A stretch of DNA of 64,000 nt from Motilimonas cestriensis. GTDB lineage: Bacteria; Pseudomonadota; Gammaproteobacteria; Enterobacterales; CBDFNC01. The notes under the pieces are model-generated. The model saw only the letters and a list, made by a program, of their open reading frames with translations, was not told the origin of the DNA and searched no databases. The stretch covers positions 1 through 64,000 of the forward strand of contig NZ_JAIMJA010000013.1 in the NCBI RefSeq assembly GCF_021295315.1, written 5' to 3'. The translations under genes were made by a program, and so were the position numbers. How positions within the stretch are numbered: position 1 is the first letter of the stretch; every line of letters starts with the position of its first letter. Shown in pieces: positions 1 to 6,967 of the stretch.

Positions 1-116
1 TACTCACTGCTAGGTGGGTATGAAGCATTAAAAATATATTCGAAACCGCCGTATGCGACCCACGCTTGTACGGTGGTGTGAGAGGACGGAGGCCGTGAGG
101 TCTCCTCCTACTCGAT
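1..116 (+). mobile_element. 3' end of a group II intron (domains V and VI)
   Basis: The first bases carry the typical bacterial group II intron end. A short helix pairs CCGCCGTA with TACGGTGG (domain V). A second purine-rich hairpin with GGACGGAGG and CCTCCT arms (domain VI) follows, and the end matches the CTACTCGATT type of 3' boundary. The reverse transcriptase ORF would lie left of the window. The exact boundary, near 112-117, is uncertain because the exon is not recognised. Seen: both helices. Inferred: intron class. Confidence 0.75.
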
Positions 117-253
117 TGGACAACGCTTGGATTATCCCCGGAGCCTCGCCGATGTCGCGTTCTGCCTTATTAAGTAAATTGCTGCATTGAGCGTTAACCG
201 CACTTAGCCTGAGTACCTTTCTCAAGGCGAGCGGGAGAGGTGCAAGGGGCGAA

Positions 254-460
254 CATGATGTAAACGCCTACCTTATCAGTTGTTACGGCTTGCCTGTGTA
301 TTGTTTCTTTATTCGTATTCCTCTTGTTGTCGCCCTTAGCGTGGTGAATGCCATTATCCTTATTTCTTCCCTGATGTGGTTGAACTACCTCGGTCGCAAG
401 ATGCCGATGCAACGCATGCTGTGTTGGCAGCAAGGGCAAGTGCGCATGGGCTGGCTCAGT
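254..460. repeat. Degenerate duplicated segment, copy 1
   Basis: This stretch is similar to 4573-4765. Shared landmarks are CATGATGTAAA, CCTTATCAGT, GCCATTATCCTTATTTC and the block GCATGCTGTGTTGGCA. Copy 1 carries roughly 35 extra bases in its middle. In one plus frame both copies encode a similar short hydrophobic peptide (AIILISSLM...YLGR), but neither is a sustained gene. I do not recognise the parent element. It may be an end of the decayed IS element nearby. Confidence 0.7.
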
Positions 461-589
461 GGCTCAATCCCCAGTAGCTGTTGCAGCAACGGCAATAGCA
501 AGCACTGTATTTGGTGCAGTAATCCTTTGGCGTTACCGCGTAAAAAGCCGTAATCACGAGCGCGTTGTAATCCCTTGGGCAGCACGTGT

Positions 590-760
590 TGCAACAGCAG
601 TGCATGCATTTCACCCCGACAACCACTTGGCCAATGTAGGGTTCGAGTAACATCATCAGTTCATCTTTGTCAGCTTTAATTTTTATTAATAACAATTTTT
701 CCTTTAAAATCAATAACTCAGGCATAAAGAATAAGTGCGTGTAGATCGATACCACAGTAG
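590..760 (-). pseudogene. IS110-family transposase N-terminal remnant
   Basis: On the minus strand the peptide DELMMLLEPYIGQVVVGVKC matches the N-terminal DEDD-domain region of IS110-family transposases, where a VVVGVECM-type strand is conserved. The reading frame then collapses into unrelated cysteine-rich sequence, so the gene is broken. A second remnant at 2928-3275 has the adjoining downstream part of the same domain and repeats the YIG..VVVGV peptide. The two represent separate decayed copies of one kind of element. Confidence 0.6.
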
Positions 761-783
761 TATAGATGTGAGTTATTATAAAA

Positions 784-860
784 GTTCATTGAGCTTTCTC
801 CGTTTGGTTTTGTCACCGTTAGCATACCTAGGTTAAAGGTAGTTGGAGGGGGCTCAATGA
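784..860. repeat. Inverted-repeat segment of the IS110-like element, copy 1
   Basis: The 14-base arm ATTGAGCTTTCTCC and the arm GGAGGGGGCTCAAT are imperfect inverted repeats about 45 bases apart. The same structure with similar spacing recurs at 3274-3347. In both copies it lies just upstream of the minus-strand transposase remnant. In IS110-group elements that non-coding end encodes the structured guide (bridge/seek) RNA. This assignment is an inference from position. Confidence 0.5.
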
Positions 861-924
861 TTATCAAGCGCATGTTGTCGGACAAATTTCCGCTGTCACC
901 TTTTTTGCATGGCAAAAAAGCCGC

Positions 925-957
925 CATCAAAAATTTGCTCGGTGAGCCGGGCGTTAT
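925..957 (+). other. Probable 3' half of an integron attC site
   Basis: The sequence GGTGAGCCGGGCGTTA at its end is identical to the 3' arm of the fuller attC site at 5846-5957. It sits about 34 bases before the next start codon, as a cassette junction would. The matching left half is missing, presumably replaced by the IS debris on its left. On its own this half site is weak evidence. Confidence 0.45.
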
Positions 958-990
958 TTTGCTTATTTGAATTATGGAGGATAAGGGTAA

Positions 991-2091
991 GTGATATTCC
1001 CACAAGCTTTAAAAGTTGGTGATAAAATTGGCTTTTTTTCACCGTCATCACCAGCTACGGCTTTTGCGCCAAATCGTTTCAAGCGAGCAAAGTCTTATTT
1101 GGAATCTCAAGGCTTTGAGCTAGTAGAGGGGTATCTCACTGGCTGTTCTGATTCATATCGCTCAGGCTCAATTCTAGAACGCGCGGAAGAGTTTAACCGA
1201 TTAATACGTGACCCTAATGTACGGTGTATCATGTCTACGATTGGTGGTAGCAATAGTAATTCTCTATTGCCCTACATCGACTATGAAGCTCTCAGAAACG
1301 ATCCCAAGATTATCATTGGCTATTCTGATGTAACGGCATTGCTACTGGGTATCTATGCTCAAACAGGCCTTATTACATTTTATGGCCCAGCACTGGTTGC
1401 ATCATTTGGTGAGTTTCCACCCTTAGTCGAAGAAACGCTTCAATCCTTTCTGGAAATCTTGTGTTCGGAGTCTGATTCGTATCAGTACACAATGCCTCCG
1501 TTGTGGACAGACGTTAAGCACGACTGGGAAACTCAAGACTCACCAAAATCTACTTACATAAATGAATGGCAGTTTTTAGGTAGTGGCCAAGTTAGAGGCC
1601 GCATAATTGGTGGTAATCTCAATACTATGGCAGGTATATGGGGTAGCCAATATATGCCAGAGATAGAGTCAGGTGACATCCTCCTACTTGAAGACTCTCT
1701 TAAAGGAATAGAAACCGTCGAACGTTCTTTTGCCCATCTAATGGCCTGTGGTGTGTTTGAAAAGGTTGGTGCAATTGTATTAGGTAAACATGAACTGTTT
1801 AATGACAAAGGGACGGGGCTTACGCCGCTTGACGTTTTGCTTGAAGTGTTAAATGGTAAAAACGTCCCTATACTTTATGGTTTCGACAGTTGTCATACAC
1901 ACCCCATGTTGGTTACACCACTAGGGATACAGGCTTCTATTGATTTTGACAGCCAAACTATTGGACTTGAAAGTCGGTGGGTATCAGCAAAATACAAGGC
2001 ATTTAAGAGTGATTCGCAACGCTTGGCATTTTCGCGTCACTCAAGTATAGCCAAGCGATGCTCACACCTTAATGCGGCGTTGAGGCTGTAG
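991..2091 (+). CDS. S66 family serine peptidase, MccF-like (microcin C7 self-immunity / LD-carboxypeptidase)
   Basis: The 366-aa cytoplasmic protein is of usual length for peptidase family S66. The nucleophile is Ser112 in IIIGYSDVT. Glu234 in LLLED and His302 in the CHTHPMLVTPLG segment fit the other two members of the Ser-Glu-His triad. The tryptophan-rich stretch around residues 172-195 followed by GRIIGGNLNTMAGIWG is typical of the MccF branch, which cleaves processed microcin C-like aminoacyl-nucleotides, rather than of the housekeeping LdcA. The GTG start is preceded by GGAGG about ten bases upstream, and the in-frame alternative ATG at 973 runs into a stop. It follows an attC-like half site, so it may be a captured cassette. 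The real substrate is unknown. Confidence 0.88.
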   Translation: MIFPQALKVGDKIGFFSPSSPATAFAPNRFKRAKSYLESQGFELVEGYLTGCSDSYRSGSILERAEEFNRLIRDPNVRCIMSTIGGSNSNSLLPYIDYEALRNDPKIIIGYSDVTALLLGIYAQTGLITFYGPALVASFGEFPPLVEETLQSFLEILCSESDSYQYTMPPLWTDVKHDWETQDSPKSTYINEWQFLGSGQVRGRIIGGNLNTMAGIWGSQYMPEIESGDILLLEDSLKGIETVERSFAHLMACGVFEKVGAIVLGKHELFNDKGTGLTPLDVLLEVLNGKNVPILYGFDSCHTHPMLVTPLGIQASIDFDSQTIGLESRWVSAKYKAFKSDSQRLAFSRHSSIAKRCSHLNAALRL

Positions 2092-2136
2092 AATTACTCG
2101 ATTTTAACAAAAACAAGCGTGATTTAAGGGTTGTAA

Positions 2137-2265
2137 ATGCATTCGCAAGATCGTTTTAATGGCTTAGAATGCGATACACAGAGGCTCAAAAAATCACTAA
2201 ATTTTATTCAAAGAGAAATTCTACTGGCTCGTTATGTGCCAGGTAAAGTCAGGGGACGCGGATAA
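2137..2265 (+). CDS. Small 42-aa protein, translationally coupled upstream ORF
   Basis: An ATG preceded by AAGGG opens a 42-codon frame, MHSQDRFNGLECD to VPGKVRGRG. It ends in TAATG, sharing bases with the start of the next gene, which is a typical coupling arrangement. The product is basic and hydrophilic, with no signal or membrane segment. I do not recognise a family. It could be a real small protein, a leader that feeds ribosomes to the next gene, or the remnant 3' end of a longer gene. Confidence 0.4.
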   Translation: MHSQDRFNGLECDTQRLKKSLNFIQREILLARYVPGKVRGRG

Positions 2266-2756
2266 TGTCAGATAAAAAATTAAACGACCGGATATCTGCG
2301 TACAAAGAGGCTTTCGCTAGTGGAGAGATCCAAGAAACTTACCAATGTTTAGTTGGTATCGTTCAAATCCTTCGAACTGAATTTACAAAAAAATATAAAG
2401 GGGAGTTTTCTGTAGCAAGCGTAATGCATGGCTACATAGACTTCACATACTTTTATTTGCAAAATGACTACCTAAAACGGCACAAGCTTAAATTTGCCAT
2501 TGTGTTTAATCACCAGCTGGCACACTTCGAACTGTGGCTGCTCGGACAAACGAAAGATGTACAAGTTCGATATTGGGAAAAGCTAAAAGGTATACGGTGG
2601 GTCAATCCTGAATCAATGCCTGAATATTCAATTTTCGAAGTTACGCTTCTAGCCAATCCAGATTTCGACAATATTACAGGGCTATCTGAATCTGTTCATA
2701 GTGCATTTGGCGTATTATCACAGGAAATATTCAGCACACTAGAGGCATACGAGTAA
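2265..2756 (+). CDS. DUF7000-like protein, function unknown
   Basis: This 163-aa soluble protein starts at the ATG in a TAATG overlap, with an AGGGG ribosome site about ten bases upstream. The central block YIDFTYFYLQNDYLKRHKLK followed by FAIVFNHQLAHFELWLLGQ..VQ..YW resembles DUF7000 proteins. Those are small cytoplasmic proteins found sporadically in Firmicutes and Proteobacteria and have no known activity. The C-terminus is acidic. Sporadic family distribution and the surrounding mobile debris suggest horizontal acquisition. The family call is from memory of its pattern and is moderately sure. Confidence 0.6.
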   Translation: MSDKKLNDRISAYKEAFASGEIQETYQCLVGIVQILRTEFTKKYKGEFSVASVMHGYIDFTYFYLQNDYLKRHKLKFAIVFNHQLAHFELWLLGQTKDVQVRYWEKLKGIRWVNPESMPEYSIFEVTLLANPDFDNITGLSESVHSAFGVLSQEIFSTLEAYE

Positions 2757-2927
2757 TGGCACATGACACATATGAGCCTGCCGTTTATCAAGAGATACGC
2801 TGATCCCTGCGACTGTTTTTTCAATCGAATTTAAAGCCAATCAGCAAAGGCGTTTACTTCGCTTTGTCATGTTGTTGTGAGGATAACGCCTACAACAAAC
2901 ACAAAGTGAGGCTCTCTTTGTGCGGTC

Positions 2928-3275
2928 TCACCGCTGCCTGTTGTTCATCCATGAAAATAACAGGGACACTAGGCAGTTATCGGTTAGCCTCGCGAGCGCT
3001 AATCTTTTGCCTATGCATGGCACGGTGCGCAGAATGGTTAAATAGATTGCATGGCCGGCTGTCGGATAGGTATAAGCCAGCGGGAAATTGCCACCTTTTA
3101 ATAAGCAGGCAATTTTAAAGGAGTCGATTTTATCATCTTTGGCTTTGCCACTGTGAATGGCTTTCATGCAGAGAGCGTGGCCTAGGACGAAATCAATCCC
3201 TTGCTCGTAGCACCAATCAGAGACTCAATACCAACGCATCCAACGCCAACAACGATGTTGCCAATGTAAGATTCA
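2928..3275 (-). pseudogene. IS110-family transposase remnant
   Basis: Read on the minus strand, the fragment encodes CYEQGIDFVLGHALCMKAIHSGKAKDDKIDSFKIACLLKGG and then FPLAYTYP, split here only by a short break in quotation. This is the unmistakable core of the IS110 DEDD domain (FVLGHALYMKAIHGGKAKNDKIDS-type). Downstream of AYTYP the frame degenerates, and upstream only YIGNIVVGVG survives in another frame. No active transposase can be made. The decay matches the fragment at 590-760. Confidence 0.85.
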
Positions 3276-3353
3276 TTGAGCTTTCTCCTGTTTGGGATGG
3301 TCACCTTAGGCATACCTCGGTTTAAGGTTTGCGAAAGGGGCTCAATGACTATC
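3271..3353. repeat. Inverted-repeat segment of the IS110-like element, copy 2
   Basis: This copy repeats the ATTGAGCTTTCTCC arm, the internal CATACCT-GG-TTAAGG motif and the GGGGCTCAATGA-TATCAAG arm found at 784-873. Here it abuts the transposase remnant almost directly, indicating a deletion of about 130 bases relative to copy 1. Confidence 0.65.
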
Positions 3354-3574
3354 AAGTAGCAGCTACGGACTTGGTACAGTTGGCAGAGCTAGGCGCAATG
3401 CAGTTTTTGAAACACTGCCCAGCCAATCCTGAATGAATCCCTTGTGAGATTGCAGGACGAAGGTGGACATGATGCAGACCATGATGGTCGAGAGCAAAGC
3501 GCTGAAAAGAATGAGGAAAAACGGGCGGGAATATACATATGATTATCCTGTGTACGGTTTATTAAGACTGGTTT

Positions 3575-4066
3575 TCAAAATGAACAATAAAGTTTTAGTG
3601 CCCATCCTGATGCATATAGGCCAAGCCCAAAAACTGCATGATTAATAATACTATGCAGTCGTGCAGAGTTTGGTTTTGGTGTTCGAGATGATGCAAAGCC
3701 AGCGCCCATGCCCGGCTGCATTAATAGAAAGGGGGCTACCGTTGTTGCAACACCAACAACTAGCGCAGCACCAATTGTTGGATTGAGAATCCAAGTCTTG
3801 CCTGCGGTACCAACCAGCACGGCTGCGAAGGTTATACCTATCAAGTAGTGGGCAATCCATCCAATAAAATGCTCTCCTTGCTTCGGAGCAGATGCTGCAA
3901 TAGAGTCATGACGAAATTTTCCGTGCCTCATATAAGCTAACCAGCGGCCCACCATTCCATAGTTCGGGAGAGCAATCCCGAACAGTGATTTCCTCAATAT
4001 GCTCCACAAGTCCATCACGGCAGTTGCTCCAATTCCGATAAAAAATACAGCCATTAGATTGCTCAT
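3575..4066 (-). CDS. DUF2938 family membrane protein
   Basis: The 163-aa inner-membrane protein has about four hydrophobic segments: MAVFFIGIGATAVMDLW at the start, IAHYLIGITFAAVLVG, IGAALVVGVATTVAPF and HAVFGLGLYASGWALKLY at the end. The pattern, with the conserved PNYGMVGRWLAYM and GAGFASSRTP stretches, is that of DUF2938, whose role is unknown. The start at 4066 is chosen because AGGAG lies seven bases before it. An upstream in-frame ATG at 4120 falls in the operator region. It is divergent from a MerR regulator, and the promoter has the stretched spacer typical of MerR activation, so it is probably induced by that regulator. Confidence 0.85.
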   Translation of the reverse strand: MSNLMAVFFIGIGATAVMDLWSILRKSLFGIALPNYGMVGRWLAYMRHGKFRHDSIAASAPKQGEHFIGWIAHYLIGITFAAVLVGTAGKTWILNPTIGAALVVGVATTVAPFLLMQPGMGAGFASSRTPKPNSARLHSIINHAVFGLGLYASGWALKLYCSF

Positions 4067-4100
4067 AAATATCTCCTTTGCTTGTTTCAATTTTGAACTA

Positions 4101-4138
4101 GTGATAGCGTACCACCTCAAGTTGACTTGAGGTCAAGG
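4101..4138 (-). promoter_or_regulatory. MerR-type promoter with SoxR-like palindromic operator
   Basis: On the minus strand a TTGACC -35 and a TACGCT -10 are separated by 19 bases instead of 17. The spacer contains ACCTCAAGT-TG-ACTTGAGGT (4114-4133), with perfect 9-bp arms. This is almost identical to the SoxR box CCTCAAGTTAACTTGAGG of E. coli soxS. The long spacer with an embedded palindrome is the hallmark of MerR-family activation by DNA unwinding. The site would drive the DUF2938 gene and also overlaps the start of the regulator gene. Confidence 0.8.
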
Positions 4139-4145
4139 ACAATTT

Positions 4146-4577
4146 ATGGACATAGCTGAGGTAGCCAAACGTTCCGGGGTTCCAGCCTCCACATTGCGTT
4201 TCTATGAAGAAAAAGGATTGATCAAGTCTGTGGGCAGGCTAGGACTGCGCCGGGTATTTGAGGTCAATATTTTGGAAAGGCTTGCATTGATTGCACTGGG
4301 GCAAGCAGCTGGGTTTTCACTAGATGAAATTGCCCAAATGGTAGGAGTTAATGGAAACCCAAATATTGATAGAGAGCTTCTGGCGAAAAAGGCAGATGAA
4401 CTGGATAGCACTATCCAAAAACTGATAGCGATGCGCGATGGGCTTAGGCATGCAGCTGTCTGTTCTGCTCCGAGCCATATGGAATGTCCTAAGTTTCGTC
4501 GCTTGCTCGGATTAGCTGCGTCTGGAGCGATTAAAAGTGGAGGGTTGGATCAACTGACAAAAAGGCGGCGATCATGA
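4146..4577 (+). CDS. MerR family transcriptional regulator
   Basis: The 143-aa protein opens with a MerR winged helix (DIAEVAKRSGVPASTLRFYEE, residues 2-22, then KGLI and the wing). A dimerisation coiled coil follows at about 75-100, and the C-terminal effector region has two cysteines in VCSAPSHMEC. That is unlike the CxxGxGxCRxC 2Fe-2S motif of SoxR, so the signal is probably not the SoxR redox cue even though the operator is SoxR-like. It is divergent from the DUF2938 membrane protein, its likely target. The stop codon falls inside the duplicated segment that begins near 4573, so the present C-terminus may have been altered by that junction. Confidence 0.9.
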   Translation: MDIAEVAKRSGVPASTLRFYEEKGLIKSVGRLGLRRVFEVNILERLALIALGQAAGFSLDEIAQMVGVNGNPNIDRELLAKKADELDSTIQKLIAMRDGLRHAAVCSAPSHMECPKFRRLLGLAASGAIKSGGLDQLTKRRRS

Positions 4578-4765
4578 TGTAAATGCCTGCCTTATCAGTT
4601 TGTTACCTCTTGTTTTTGCCGTGGCGTCGTGAAGGCCATTATCCTTATTTCTTCCCTGATGGGGTTGGGCTACCTCGGTCGCAATATGCCGATGCAGCGC
4701 ATGCTGTGTTGGCAACTAGGGCAAGTTCGCGTGGTTTTGCTCGGTGGCTCAGCGGCAACAGTGGC
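4573..4765. repeat. Degenerate duplicated segment, copy 2
   Basis: This is the partner of the segment at 254-460, beginning inside the last codons of the MerR gene. It shares TCATGATGTAAA, CCTTATCAGT, GGCCATTATCCTTATTTC and GCATGCTGTGTTGGCA. The two copies flank the whole S66/DUF7000/MerR block, so they could be ends of a formerly mobile unit or traces of two insertions. No intact gene lies in 4578-5058. The remainder to 5058 is AT-rich and unassigned apart from a possible cassette boundary near 5000 (TTCGTTAAGTG). Confidence 0.65.
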
Positions 4766-5058
4766 AGCTGTATTGCCTTGTTCATTATCTCGAAAAGTTG
4801 CAAAAGACGATACATTAAGCAGGGCCCCCCAATTGCCTGAAATCCTCCTAAAACCAGCCTGAAGCGCCTCATAAAAAAGTCAAGTCTAGATGATTTCATT
4901 ACAGCAGAAAAAGATTTAACAATTTAGTTAAAACAATAACTCAGCTATGGTTTGGCGCATCATAAAAATGTATTTTAGAACGAGTTGTTCTACAGGTTCG
5001 TTAAGTGATTAGGGGCAGGCATCCTAATTTAAAAATTACATATAGATAGAGACTATTT

Positions 5059-5844
5059 ATGAAATATTTAGTATTGATGATCATGGTGGTTATTGCGCAA
5101 CCATCTTACGGCTCTTCAACTCAAGTCGAAAACTATTTAAATAGCAGTCGAAAATTTGAAGCCTTGATAAAAAAAGAAACTGCTACCGGTAAGCTCCCAC
5201 GCACGGAAGATAAAGCGATGGCAAAAGTCTTCAATGAGCTATCAAAAAGCCAATCTGCAATAACATCAGAGACATACTCACTTGAAGATTTTACTGCTCT
5301 TTTGGAGGTGTGCGGTAAAGCAAATCAGTTTGGAATGAAGTATTTATTACATGAAATGAATTCAGTTGTAATAAAAACTGATCCACCCCAGGTAATTCAA
5401 GAAAAAGTTGTAAAGCTGATGTCAGAAAATTCTATAAAATATCAGAATGAACTGAGTGTATTTTATCCTTTTCTTGTTGACTGCCTAGCGATACAGTCAT
5501 CTCTTACTCTACCGTTTTGGGAGTCCCTACCTTTAGATCAACGAACCCAAGTAAGAAAAGATGGATTAATCCAAGTACGTAAAGGTGTCTTACAACTCTA
5601 CGCAGGAGTATTAACCAGCTTGGGAGATTCTCAATTAAAACTCGCCTTTAAGGAATCTTTATTAGAGTCAGCTACCCAAGCTGCTCCAGTTATTGCATCG
5701 CTCTTATCTTTGGACAGCCGGAATGTCGTCCTTAATATGTTAAGCCAGTATAGCAAGCGAGCACCTAAAGAATATCTGGAACGATTTAAGGTCATTTCAA
5801 GAGAGTTTGGTAGTAAAGACTGCAATGAAATATGCCAGCTATAA
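5059..5844 (+). CDS. Secreted orphan protein, probable integron cassette gene
   Basis: I do not recognise this 261-aa protein. It has a clear cleavable signal peptide (MKYLVLMIMVVIAQPSYGSS, cleavage about residue 19) and is then mostly helical and hydrophilic. Four cysteines lie at FTALLEVCGKAN, PFLVDCLAIQ and the KDCNEIC end, which could form disulfides in the periplasm. The stop codon is immediately followed by an attC site, and a cassette-like boundary lies about 60 bases before the start. This is the layout of a single-gene integron cassette. The ribosome site is weak. Confidence 0.7.
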   Translation: MKYLVLMIMVVIAQPSYGSSTQVENYLNSSRKFEALIKKETATGKLPRTEDKAMAKVFNELSKSQSAITSETYSLEDFTALLEVCGKANQFGMKYLLHEMNSVVIKTDPPQVIQEKVVKLMSENSIKYQNELSVFYPFLVDCLAIQSSLTLPFWESLPLDQRTQVRKDGLIQVRKGVLQLYAGVLTSLGDSQLKLAFKESLLESATQAAPVIASLLSLDSRNVVLNMLSQYSKRAPKEYLERFKVISREFGSKDCNEICQL

Positions 5845-5845
5845 C

Positions 5846-5957
5846 GCTTAACAAACGGCTCCGCGCAGATGCCAAAATCTACGCTGCTTTGTGGGTTTCG
5901 CTGCGCACACTTTACCACAAAAGCCTCTCTGGGTTGGGCGCTGGTGAGCCGGGCGTT
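5846..5957 (+). other. Integron attC recombination site
   Basis: The site begins with R'' GCTTAAC directly after the stop codon and ends with GGGCGTTAG. The outer arms AACGGCTC and GAGCCGGGCGTT can pair around a mostly palindromic 110-base core, as in VCR/attC elements. The length is in the range of Vibrio-type attC sites. The final R' (GTTAGTG) is not a perfect GTTRRRY because the bases after GTTA belong to the sequence inserted there. Confidence 0.65.
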
Positions 5958-6050
5958 AGTGCGTCAAGCGAAGCTTGATGCATCTTGCAGGGTGCAAGTC
6001 TCTGTCGGGTAAGGTCTAACTCACCACCCGTATCGTATCTACAGGCTCGT
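5957..6050 (+). mobile_element. Probable 5' end fragment of a group II intron at the attC junction
   Basis: Immediately after the attC GTTA comes GTGCG, the consensus first bases of group II introns. It is followed by a run of short hairpins and GGGTGCAAGTCTCTGTCGGG, resembling domain I of attC-targeting bacterial introns. The fragment stops after about 85 bases, where TACAGGCTCGTTAGCC resumes cassette-like sequence. No intron reverse transcriptase is present. A matching intron 3' end lies at 1-116, but the two are not contiguous. Confidence 0.45.
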
Positions 6051-6221
6051 TAGCCGTCATCAATAAACTAGGAACATGGTGATTTACACGGATGAAAGTA
6101 TCACTGAAGAGCCCAAAAGCTCGATGTGGTCTTGTGTTTGAAAATCAGCGCACGGTCCGGATCTGTTTGGGGTAGGCCCAGTAATGGGGCGCTCAACCAT
6201 GATGCAGCTAGGAAGAAGAAA

Positions 6222-6518
6222 ATGATTAGACATATCTTACTCATAAAATTTAAAGACTCATCGCCGCTCTCAGAAATTAATAAGCTCAAAGGTTTGTTTG
6301 AATCTATGCCTGAAAAAGTAGCGGGTGTTGAGTCGGTAGAGTGGGGTGTTAATGATAGCCCTGAAGGTAAGAACAAAGGTTACACGCATTCAGTTTTAAT
6401 GACGTTTGCAGATGAAGCTGGACGCCAAAACTACCTGTCGCATGTTGAGCATGAGGCGTTAAAGCAAGTATTTAGGCCGTTGCTAGAAGATATTGTGGTG
6501 TTTGATTACACGTTCTGA
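6222..6518 (+). CDS. Dabb (stress-responsive alpha/beta barrel) family protein
   Basis: This 98-aa cytoplasmic protein has the full Dabb pattern: MIRHILLIKFKD at the start, then a helix, GVESVEWGVNDSPEGKNKGYTH, VLMTFADEAGRQNYLSHVEH and a final VVFDY strand. Family members form dimeric alpha/beta barrels. Some are enzymes of polyketide or aromatic chemistry, and most bacterial ones are uncharacterised. The start at 6222 is supported by AGGAAG just upstream. The longer frame from 6126 adds 32 non-conserved residues. It sits next to another protein of the same fold. Confidence 0.88.
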   Translation: MIRHILLIKFKDSSPLSEINKLKGLFESMPEKVAGVESVEWGVNDSPEGKNKGYTHSVLMTFADEAGRQNYLSHVEHEALKQVFRPLLEDIVVFDYTF

Positions 6519-6609
6519 TTTATGATCGTAGCTAATTTTTCATGCCTACCCCGTCTCTGTGCATCACATTCAGTGTTAGGCAGTGTTATTGGATCATAAA
6601 GGTAAAATT

Positions 6610-6912
6610 ATGCATGAAATGTTGGTGGGTTTAGAGGTATCAAATAACGACGTTTATTCGCAATATCGCGCTGCTATGATGCCCATATTAGTTGCCTACG
6701 GTGGTGATTTTGGTGTCGATTTTGTTGTGTCTGAGGTGTTGCGCTCACCGGTCAATACGCCCATTAATCGGGTTTTTACTATTAATTTTCCAAGTCAAAC
6801 GGCGGCAGATAGTTTCTTTGCAGATAGCCAGTACCTGAAAGTAAAAGCGCAATATTTTGTCGCTGCCGTGCGCCATACAACGATCATTGCCAGTTATGAA
6901 AAAAGCATTTAA
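6610..6912 (+). CDS. DUF1330-like dimeric alpha/beta barrel protein
   Basis: The 100-aa protein has one ferredoxin-like alpha/beta unit. The segments are VGLEVSNNDVYSQYRAAMMPILVAYGGDF, FVVSEVL, NRVFTINFPSQTAADSFFAD and a final strand before SYEKSI. The order and the tyrosine/glycine pattern fit DUF1330 (EthD/NIPSNAP-like) proteins of unknown activity. An ATG at 6610 is preferred to the GTG at 6583 because conservation begins there. A strong terminator follows. Confidence 0.75.
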   Translation: MHEMLVGLEVSNNDVYSQYRAAMMPILVAYGGDFGVDFVVSEVLRSPVNTPINRVFTINFPSQTAADSFFADSQYLKVKAQYFVAAVRHTTIIASYEKSI

Positions 6913-6934
6913 CAGTAACAATGAGCCTATTAGC

Positions 6935-6967
6935 AGCCTACTTAGGTAGGCTGTCATGCTTTTTGCT
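6935..6967 (+). terminator. Rho-independent terminator
   Basis: CAGCCTAC and GTAGGCTG form a perfect 8-bp stem around the loop TTAG (6935-6954), followed after a few bases by a short T-run. It ends transcription of the DUF1330 gene. Confidence 0.7.

Larger units (their letters stand above)
117..990. other. Gene-free stretch of mobile-element debris
   Basis: No convincing intact gene lies here. It contains, in order, unassigned sequence after the intron, one copy of a duplicated unidentified segment (about 254-460), a decayed IS110-type transposase fragment on the minus strand (about 590-760), an inverted-repeat segment shared with 3271-3353, and an attC-like half site ending at 957. The short ORFs in several frames are all fragments. 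Confidence 0.7.
2757..3574. other. Gene-free stretch of IS remnants
   Basis: This stretch holds no intact gene. It contains the second IS110-like transposase remnant and the second copy of the associated inverted repeat. The remainder, 3354-3574, is unassigned. A 60-codon plus-strand ORF beginning at 3463 overlaps the end of the opposite-strand membrane gene and shows no family features. Confidence 0.65.

Noticed and set aside
3463-3645. Plus-strand 60-codon ORF in the IS debris
   Set aside because: Overlaps the end of the DUF2938 gene on the other strand, has Met-rich low-complexity start and no family features.
6544-6581. Possible attC before the DUF1330 gene (GCCTACC to GTTAGGC)
   Set aside because: Too short and lacks the paired inner arms. 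Only the GTTAGGC end matches.
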